This document shows positions 57,252 through 64,000 of a DNA stretch of 64,000 bases, piece by piece. Source of the DNA: Aphelidium insulamus (lineage: Eukaryota > Aphelidiomycota > Aphelidea > Aphelidiaceae). The stretch spans positions 323,501 through 387,500 of the forward strand of contig JAZDSV010000003.1 of NCBI GenBank assembly GCA_036784855.1, in the 5' to 3' direction. The notes under the pieces are model-generated. The model saw only the letters and a program-made list of their open reading frames with translations, was not told the DNA's origin and made no database searches. The stretch's first letter is position 1. The number at the start of each line of letters is the position of its first letter. The position numbers and the translations under genes are program-made.

Positions 57252-58951
57252 TCAATAAACTGTTTCCACCTTGACTGAGGATCGCCGCCTGCCATCAAAC
57301 ACGCCGTCAGAGGCAGATCCCATGGCGGGGCGATTTTTGGCCGCCTGGTCCAACATGTGCACAATGTCGACATCATTGTTCATGCTGGCCAGGTCACGCA
57401 CAGATACGACGGCGCGCCACGGCCGGCCTGAATGCACATTGCTGGCCGCATCATCAATTTCACCTTGTACCCGCGGGTCGGCCCCATGTTCCAGCAGCAC
57501 CTTCACCATGTCCAAGTAGCGGTAGTAGACGGCATACATTAGCGCCGTCCAGTCACAAATAGCATTCCGTGCGTCCACCGGTGCATTGTACTGCAGCAAA
57601 GTCTTGACGGCGGTCTTGTCGTTGGCACAGGTGGCGCAGATCAGCGGCGTGAACCCCGACTGCACGTCGATAGACATTGTGCATATGGGCGTCAGTGCCA
57701 ACAAGGCCAGCATCATTGGTCGGTTCCGAGAAGCTATGGCATCGAATATCGGGTGTCTGGCCGTTGCTGTTACATTATTTGTGCTCACATAAAGTTGCAT
57801 CCCACAATGAAATAATCGTTATCACACGGATAATGCCAAAACAAGATGAATCATAGAGACACACCTTCAATGTCGTGCAGGTTCAGTTTGACAGACGAAC
57901 CGCGGTGAGACGAATCTTCTCGGCTGTTGGAGTGAATGCAATCGATAAAGGCTTCATGACCCAGCTGCTGGGCGATTTCGGCGCAAGTGTCGGAAATACG
58001 ATTACGGACAGCCGGGTCTGCGCCGCGCTCTAACAGCAGCCGGGCAATTACAACCGCATTGTCAGCGTCACGGCAGGCAGCGGCAAACATTAGCGCAGTC
58101 CAGCCGCTGCAGCGAGTCTGCGTGTTGACGTCGGCGCCGTGGCTGAGCAAGATGGACACCATTTTCTGGTTGCCACAGAATGTGGCCAGCATGAGCGCAG
58201 ACATGCCCGTACTGGATGCCGTGCCTGCATCAAAACTGCCATAAATCAATGTGAATATAAAGTGATGACATGAACTTGAACAATATCATCGCACTTTGGT
58301 TTAGCTCCTGCTTTTAGCAGAGTGTACACCACATCCCAGTGAGACCGCTGGACAGCCATCATGAATGCGGTGAATCCATACGCAGTTGCCGCATCGATTC
58401 GAGCGCCCGGAGCCTGTGCCAAGAACTTTACCAGATCCGCATAGCCATAGTATGCTGCGTGCATCAAAGCGGTCCAGCCGTACTTGTTGGCACAATTCAC
58501 ATCCACGCCGAGCTGCCCAGGATAAGGTGATGAAAGATTTCAATAAATCAACAATACATCTATCCATATATGTCACCTTATGACAAGTAGACACATGCAT
58601 AAAACACATCGAATAACTCATTCTCGCTGCTAGATACACGCACATACATCAAGTATAATTGCCATATAAGTATAGTTACAAGTATAATTGATAATTCATT
58701 CGTTCAAATTGTATAATTCATTCATGATATCTATACGTACGTACCCTAATAAAGTAACGACAAAGAGCCACACAGCCGGTAGCTGCAGCCATGAGCAGGA
58801 AATTGTTGCCGTGCGTGTCGCCGTGCTTGGTAATGATGGGTATGGCTTTGGGCGCCGTGGCACACAGCTGCTCCACCTGCGCCACATCACCGGCGACTGT
58901 GGCTGCAAACAGCTGCTGTGATAGGGTGCGGTGTGTCTCGAACGCCTTCAT
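57252..58951 (-). CDS. Ankyrin-repeat protein
   Basis: Best model is four exons (58745-58951, 58295-58512, 57865-58235, 57252-57766), 436 residues, built almost entirely of about ten ankyrin repeats. Typical units: NKYGWTALMHAAYYGYADLV, TGMSALMLATFCGNQKMVSI, CSGWTALMFAAACRDADNAV and CDWTALMYAVYYRYLDMVKV. Residues after about 395 form a Ser/Arg-rich tail. The third junction (intron 57767-57864, 98 nt) is inferred because it joins two adjacent ankyrin frames in phase; otherwise they would be two genes 50 bases apart. The first intron is long (232 nt) and holds a 9-bp inverted repeat. Ankyrin proteins of this type mediate protein binding; no specific role can be given. Confidence 0.8.
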
Positions 58952-59302
58952 GGCGGTGGTGAGTGTGGCGGCAGCGAGAACGGGCCACCGATGGCGTGCG
59001 TGATGGCACGCGCAATTGTTTAATATTGCACCACAGATTCTTAATCGTTTCGTAAAATAATATTATACGGCTAGAGTATTGTCCCATGGACGGCATAAAT
59101 GTCTACAAAGAGAGCTATCTACGACAATTAATTGAGTAAAGTCTCATGTGATATGATCACCCGGCAAGTCTACATATGTTGAAGCATATAATCGAGCTGC
59201 GATATACAACGAAACATAGAGCAGAATAATGCAGCTCGCTTTCATTTCAGCATCACCGCGATAAAAAAAATAGTATATACTAGTATATAAAGAAAACGTG
59301 CA
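58952..59302. other. Noncoding spacer upstream of ankyrin gene
   Basis: 351 bases between the ankyrin start and the kelch stop (both minus strand). AT-rich towards the kelch end, with AAAAAAATAGTATATACTAGTATATAAA-like sequence near 59265-59290. No coding or RNA signal is seen. Confidence 0.3.
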
Positions 59303-61210
59303 CTACACGGCTGGTGCCGACGATAGGTTGGACCGGCTACCGGTGGGTAATCGTTTGGCGGAGCGCATTGCCGGCGCCAATGACAGCGCAGATCCCCGAA
59401 AATCATTGTTGTTGGAATTTATCGATCCGTGAATAGAATTGGTGTCGCTGCCACCCGAGCCCTGCAACGATTGTGTGGACCGCTGTGGTGAGTCGACACT
59501 GCTGCCGTCGCCCAAGTGATAGTTGGCTGAAGCGGACGCTACACTGAGCGTCCCGCCCACTATTCGTGGCTGACTGTTGCTGGGCCGGAACGCGTCGGCG
59601 TGTGGCCGAGAATGCGTGGCGGCCGCGACAAACTGTGGATTGCCAGATCGGCCTCCGCCGGCTCTAAACGCACTGGTCTTCATGTCCGCTGGTACAAATG
59701 ACGCCACGGACGACGAGGCCTCTAGCAGACTGGCGTAGGCGGCGCGATGCTGTTCCGTTAGAGCCAGCACCGAGTCCGACTCCTCGTCGTCTTGTCCGCT
59801 GTGTTCTTGCCTTGCTGCATGGTCACGCCTTCTAGCCCGATTGCTGGCCGTATCCGTATCGCCGCCGTCACTAACTGCGCTAGCGCTGGTTGCCGAAGAC
59901 GCGGATTTACGCGGCGGCGGTAATGGTGGGACTGACAAGAATTATCAATGATAAATAATGATATAACGGTTGACATACCTGGCTCGTCGCCGTGTGGCAC
60001 ATAGTCCTGACCGACGTCAAAGTTGGCTATGCGCGGCAAGTACGAGAGTCCAGCCAGGTCGAGGATCCAGACATCGTTGAATACAATCTGCCCGTCAAAC
60101 CCGCCCAGAACAAACAGCCTCGAATCGTGCAGCAGAGCCGTGTGATAGCCACGCCCAGTGGGCATATCTGGACCATAAACTTTTCTCAACTCCCATTGCA
60201 TGGTGACTGCATGTATCTCGTGTAAGTACGATATCATCAGGATGCAATTATAGAGTACCCAAGTTTAGCAGAATGACATCGCGGACATATTTGGCACCAG
60301 TATGGCCGCCGATAAAGAACAGATAATTGCCAACAAGCGTCGCTGTGTGGCCCAGCCGCGCCACTGTCCAGCTGGAGGAAGATGGTGTGGACGATGCAGC
60401 TGATGCTTCACCGGCTGCGGGAGCAGGAGGTTTGGCGGGGGAGCGCACCATAGTCAATTCAGGCCAGCATGCTCCCATCGGCACTTGCAGCGGCGGTGTG
60501 TACATGTTCTCGGGGATCGAGAGGTCGAAATGGCGCCACGTCCGCTCCTCCAACGCCAGCACATACACATCGGCATAGCACTCTTGACCGTCTGAGCCAC
60601 CAAACACAATGAGATTGTTCTCAACCAGGCTGGCCGAGTGGTAGCCGCGGCAAGGAGGCGGCTGTCCGTATGTGGCCACGGCTTCCCATGTGGCTGCACG
60701 GACATGATCACGATTCACGCTAACCACCGAGCTGGACGGGGTGGAGTGCGATACGGGCGGCAGGCGAAGTGCAAATAGATCGTTCAATGCACGGTTGCCG
60801 TCGCCGCCACCAAATACATAGATGGCGTGCTCCTTGCGCCAGTAGGACGCTGTGTGAGATCGTCGCGGACACGGCCGATCGCCCTGGACGTGAAGTCTGG
60901 ACCAGCTGCGGCGTTCTGCAATGTTAAGTGCTTCAAATACTGAGAATTACGCCAGTACCAATGTCCAGACGGTAAACGTCATTGTAGTACGTGTTGCCAT
61001 TGCCACCGCCAAATATGTACAAACAGTCGTCGACGGCCGTGGCCGAGTGAGCGCGAGTCGGCGGCGGAACATCACCCTGCAGCCTGGGCCGGTGCCAGTG
61101 CATTGTTTCTGAGTAAAATGAGAATGTAGTAAGCGATCTGCACATAGACAACATACATACATACAACTATAGACACATACACATACATACACACAACTAT
61201 AGATATACAC

Positions 61211-61243
<33 letters not shown>

Positions 61244-62094
61244 CATACATACATCCAAGTATAGACATACACATACGCATATATATATATATATATATAT
61301 ATACATACAATAACCAACTTACCAGGGTCAAAGACGTGCAGATCGTTGAAGCAGTCACGATCACTGCCACCGCCAAACACATAGATCAGTCCAGCAACCG
61401 ATACGGCCGTGTGTCCCCGCAACCGAGGAGCCGCATTCACCTGCCCACCCGTGCCGTGCGTGTCAGCCTTGGCCCAGTGCATGGCGGGCGCCGGCACGTG
61501 CGGGAACGCCAGTGTCCGCGGTGACACTGGTGACGCGGACGGCGTAAGACTGGCGGAATGGCCGGCGGGAGGCGCCTCCGCGGCGTTATTGTTGTTACTG
61601 TTACCGCCACCAGCGGCTGCAGCATTGCCGGCAGTGTTGGCGGCCAGTGCGCCCAAGTTCATCGTGGACAGGTCGGCGGCGTGCGGCATGGTGCTGGCCG
61701 ACAGTTGGTACGGCGACTGTGTGATCACGGTGATACCGATGGGTGGCCGCTGTGACAAGCCCTGCCCGCCACCAGACGTTATCGAGTGTGAGTGTGTCCG
61801 GGTGGTGCTGACGGAGCCAGAGTGTTGTCGGTGGGCGACGGCGGCCGAGGCGGTGGTGGAAGTGGTGGCGGAGGAGCTGCGCCGGGTCTGCGGGTAGTCC
61901 ACGCTGCTGACGCTGTTGTTGCCGGTGGTGGTGTGCAGCGAGGAGGTGTAGGACATGGTGGGCGGGTGTGAAGTGGACGACATTGAACCGGCGGGCGGCA
62001 TGTGCATCGACTCGACACTGCCGGCCTCGGAGCGGGACCGGGCAGCGGACAGGCGCTGTTGTGGCGGTGGCTGTTCGCCGTCAGAGTCGTCCAT
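59303..62094 (-). CDS. Kelch-repeat protein (Tea1/KEL-like)
   Basis: Five exons (61323-62094, 60959-61108, 60259-60915, 59979-60206, 59303-59931) give 811 residues. The N-terminal ~210 residues are Ser/Thr/Ala/Asn-rich and disordered. A kelch propeller follows (about 215-600), with repeats carrying the double-Gly signature: LIYVFGGGSDRDCFNDLHVF, LYIFGGGNGNTYYNDVYRLD, IYVFGGGDGNRALNDLFAL, LIVFGGSDGQECYADVYVL, FFIGGHTGAKYVRDVILL and LFVLGGFDGQIVFNDVWILD. The C-terminal ~210 residues are again Ser-rich. The layout resembles fungal Kel/Tea1-type polarity scaffolds but lacks a recognised C-terminal coiled coil. The first intron (61109-61322) is 214 nt, filled by a CATA/TATG microsatellite. Confidence 0.88.
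61150..61305. repeat. CATA/TA microsatellite in kelch intron
   Basis: Runs of ACATAC/CATA units (61150-61260) followed by a (TA)n tract (about 61280-61301) occupy most of the kelch first intron and account for its unusual length. Confidence 0.85.
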
Positions 62095-62190
62095 TATGGC
62101 CGTGTGGTGTGTGGTGTGGTGTAGTATGTGTGCTGTATGGCTGGTGTCTGTGAGAGTGCCAGGGAGCCTCTCTGTGAGCCTTTGGCGAGT

Positions 62191-62243
62191 GTGCAAGTGC
62201 AAGTGTGCAAGTGTGCAAGTCTGCAAGTGCAAGTCTGCAAGTA
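62191..62243. repeat. GTGCAA/GTCTGCAA tandem array in divergent promoter
   Basis: About eight imperfect copies of (GT)GCAAGT in a 53-bp stretch between the kelch (minus) and BolA (plus) starts, which are 185 bp apart. It may be a factor-binding array or a simple slippage product. Confidence 0.7.
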
Positions 62244-62279
62244 CAATGAATGAGCAGCAACAACGCGAAAAACACACAA

Positions 62280-62745
62280 ATGGCAACGCCTGCTTTGGCA
62301 ACCATGGGCGGCCCAATGCAGCAGCGCATACACCGCAAAGTGCGTGTCGGTGTCTGAGTGATATATATACAGTCAGTATATAAGTGTGTGTGTGTACATG
62401 TAGCTGGTGGATGCACTGGCGCCGTCCGCGCTGCAGATATTCAACGATTCGCACAAGCATCGCCATCACGCGGCCATGCGCGACGTCTCTGACACGGCCG
62501 AGACGCACTTCCGGTGAGTGTGTGTGTGTGTGCATATACCTGTCTGATATCTGTCTGTCTGATATCTGTCCCATCGCCGGCCACCACGTCTGACTGACTG
62601 ACTGAATGTGGGCAGCGTGTCGGTGACCAGCAAAAAGTTTGTCGGCATCCCGCTCCTGCAGCAGCATCGACTTATCTACACGGTGCTGGCCGACGAGATG
62701 CGCGACGGTGTGCACGCGCTTCAACTGAGCACGCAGCCTGAATAA
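62280..62745 (+). CDS. BolA-family protein
   Basis: BolA proteins pair with monothiol glutaredoxins in iron-sulphur cluster handling or iron sensing. Three exons (62280-62339, 62404-62513, 62616-62745) give 99 residues. Landmarks: MGGPMQQRIHRKLVDALAPS, LQIFNDSHKHRHHAA (with the cluster-ligand His region), ETHFRVSVTSKKFVG and HRLIYTVLADEMRDGVHALQ, which align in order with BolA1-type proteins. No long presequence is seen, though the start MATPALATMGG is Ala-rich. Each exon is under 135 nt, so it is easily missed by ORF-based annotation. Divergent from the kelch gene. Confidence 0.93.
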
Positions 62746-62879
62746 CACATTATTATATCGATCTACTTTAGTGTATGTGTGTGCAATGCAATTTGTATCT
62801 GCAACTATCTGTCTTCTTCTGCCTTCTCTTTCTGCCTCTTCTCTCCCGTTGTCTCTCTCTCTCTCTCTCTTTGACTTTG
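62746..62879. other. Convergent 3' spacer with TC microsatellite
   Basis: 134 bases between BolA and the esterase-family gene. A pyrimidine-rich (TCTC)n run lies at about 62850-62870. Confidence 0.4.
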
Positions 62880-63924
62880 TTAAATGGCCTCCACGGCACT
62901 GGTCTGGTCGTAGAACAGCACGGCATCATACTCGCTGTTGAGCATGGAGTAGCCGTAGTGGGACTGGCGCTCCGTCTGCGGCTGGTATATGACGCCAATG
63001 AAGCGTTCCAGGCGCTGCAGGTCTCGTTGTTTCACGCGCTCACTGCTGCCATCCGTTCCGGCATCGCGGAACACCACCGCCAGACTGTTGGTGTCAAAGT
63101 AGTTGCGGTTGATGGATTTGGTGTCGGTGTCGGTGTTGGTGTCGGCGGCGCTGAGCAAGTGCTGCAGACAGTCGTGCATTAGTTTCTCGTGCGAGTCGCG
63201 GCGCCCTTCCAACACCTTTTTCACCTTGCCCGTGCCGCCCCACTCGGACGCGCACATTACTATAGTGTATAGTTGGATGCCTTCATAGTGCATCATACAA
63301 TATATATAGGCACCTACCAGTGCCGGAAAAGGTGAGCTGGCCAATGTTAAAGACATTGTCGTGGCCCCATTTGTCGCGCGCCAGCTGGCCGACATTCGTT
63401 TCGTGTCTGGACGACTTCATCTCCGTAAACTCGGCGTCGCCCAAGTGGCTGTTGTGCGCCCACACCACGGCCTTGGCCGGCCCGCGCCCCGCCCCACCAT
63501 TGTTGGCGTGCTTCAGCAGCATGTCCAGCGTGTGCACCATGTGCCGGTCACGCTGATTCCAGCTGCTGGCCCCGCCGGCCATCATGCAGCGGTAGTAGGC
63601 CTCGGCATCGCGCACCACCACCGCATTCATCTCGGCGCAGAACTGGCGGTCGCGTGCCAGATAGCCGCCACCCGCGCGCTGCACGTACTCTTCACGGCGA
63701 CGCATCACCAGCTTCTGCACCTGGACCGCCTCGTCGACACAGTGCTCGGTGAGGTTCATGGCGCACATCATGCCGTAGACTTGCGGGTCGGCGCCGAACG
63801 GGTCAAAGCACGAGTAGAGCTGTTTGACGTGCTGTGCCGCCGCCGTGTCCACGCCTTGCAGATAGGCAATGACGGCCGCGGCCGACGTGAACATGGAGTA
63901 CAGGTCCATGCCGTACATGCCTAC
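62880..63924 (-). CDS. Erythromycin-esterase family protein, 5' end beyond window
   Basis: Two exons are visible (63318-63924, 62880-63259; intron 63260-63317, 58 nt), 328 residues. The family block VGMYGMDLYSMFTSAAAVIAYL begins right after a CAG splice acceptor, so at least one upstream exon carrying the N-terminal part of the active site lies past 64000. AVVWAHNSHLGDAEFTEM carries the conserved His of the erythromycin-esterase/succinoglycan-biosynthesis fold. ERFIGVIYQPQTERQSHYGY and the C-terminal FDAVLFYDQT-like end (YDAVLFYDQTSAVEAI) are also typical. The family is mostly bacterial, with scattered fungal members whose natural substrate is unknown; resistance function must not be assumed. 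Confidence 0.88.
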
Positions 63925-64000
63925 CTGCACGGTGATATGTATGTATGCATGTATGTGTGTATGTATGTATGTATGTATGTATGTGTATGTATGTATGTAT
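63925..64000. repeat. TATG microsatellite at window end (intron)
   Basis: GTATGTATG repeats from about 63937 to the end, inside the intron upstream of the esterase-family exon. The intron is cut by the window edge. Confidence 0.85.

Noticed and set aside
58525..58585. C-box-like GTGATGA on the plus strand in the ankyrin intron as a second snoRNA
   Set aside because: No D box or terminal stem follows, and it lies antisense to the gene; only an inverted repeat remains.
61409..61897. Plus-strand open frame opposite the kelch N-terminus
   Set aside because: Antisense of low-complexity Ser/Ala/Asn coding; no independent start context or homology.

Overview
The window is nuclear DNA of a flagellated, chitin-associated eukaryote, most likely an early-diverging zoosporic fungus (chytrid or blastocladian grade) or a close holomycotan relative. 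The evidence is: dense genes on both strands; short spliceosomal introns, mostly 40-60 nt; fungal-type proteins (Mgm101, a secreted protein with six CBM18 chitin-binding modules, UTP22, TVP15); and flagellar proteins (CFAP45 and a CatSper-type sperm/zoospore channel subunit). I rebuilt exon structures by hand. Nearly all models close to whole codons, with conserved family motifs intact across the junctions.

Layout. 0.1-1.7 kb: unrecognised plus-strand coding. 1.9-12.8 kb (minus): adenosylcobalamin (class II) ribonucleotide reductase, 6-phosphogluconate dehydrogenase, a PAS-kinase/Pim-like kinase, eIF3c with a C/D-box snoRNA in one intron, NDUFA7 of complex I, and Kish/TMEM167. 13-21.4 kb: PPIL1 cyclophilin, a SKA3-like kinetochore protein (+), PABP, a WD40 protein, and a coiled-coil protein whose stop codon overlaps the WD40 start. 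21.9-31 kb: CBM18 protein (+), UTP22 (frameshifted), two small or coiled-coil proteins, TMEM184. 31-39.8 kb: CatSper epsilon/delta-like subunit, Mgm101 (+), RAD5/HLTF-type SWI/SNF ATPase. 40-56.3 kb: cytochrome P450 (frameshifted), cytosolic Trp-tRNA synthetase, SLC38/AVT transporter, TVP15, 3-hydroxyisobutyrate-dehydrogenase-like enzyme, bacterial-type S1 protease, CFAP45, mitochondrial phosphate carrier, intronless S8 subtilase. 56.4-64 kb: Ser-rich protein, ankyrin protein, kelch protein, BolA, and an erythromycin-esterase family protein cut by the window edge.

These are unlinked housekeeping, secretory and flagellar genes rather than one operon-like system. The main points of interest are: the B12-dependent RNR with a mitochondrial-type leader; the CatSper subunit; the intronic snoRNA with a 12-nt match to 28S rRNA; six GC-AG introns; CBM18 modules that share one intron position; three CRE palindromes upstream of the kinase; and the TAATG overlap. 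Two clear homopolymer frameshifts (UTP22, P450) and one in the unknown first gene look like residual sequence errors, though this cannot be proved here.
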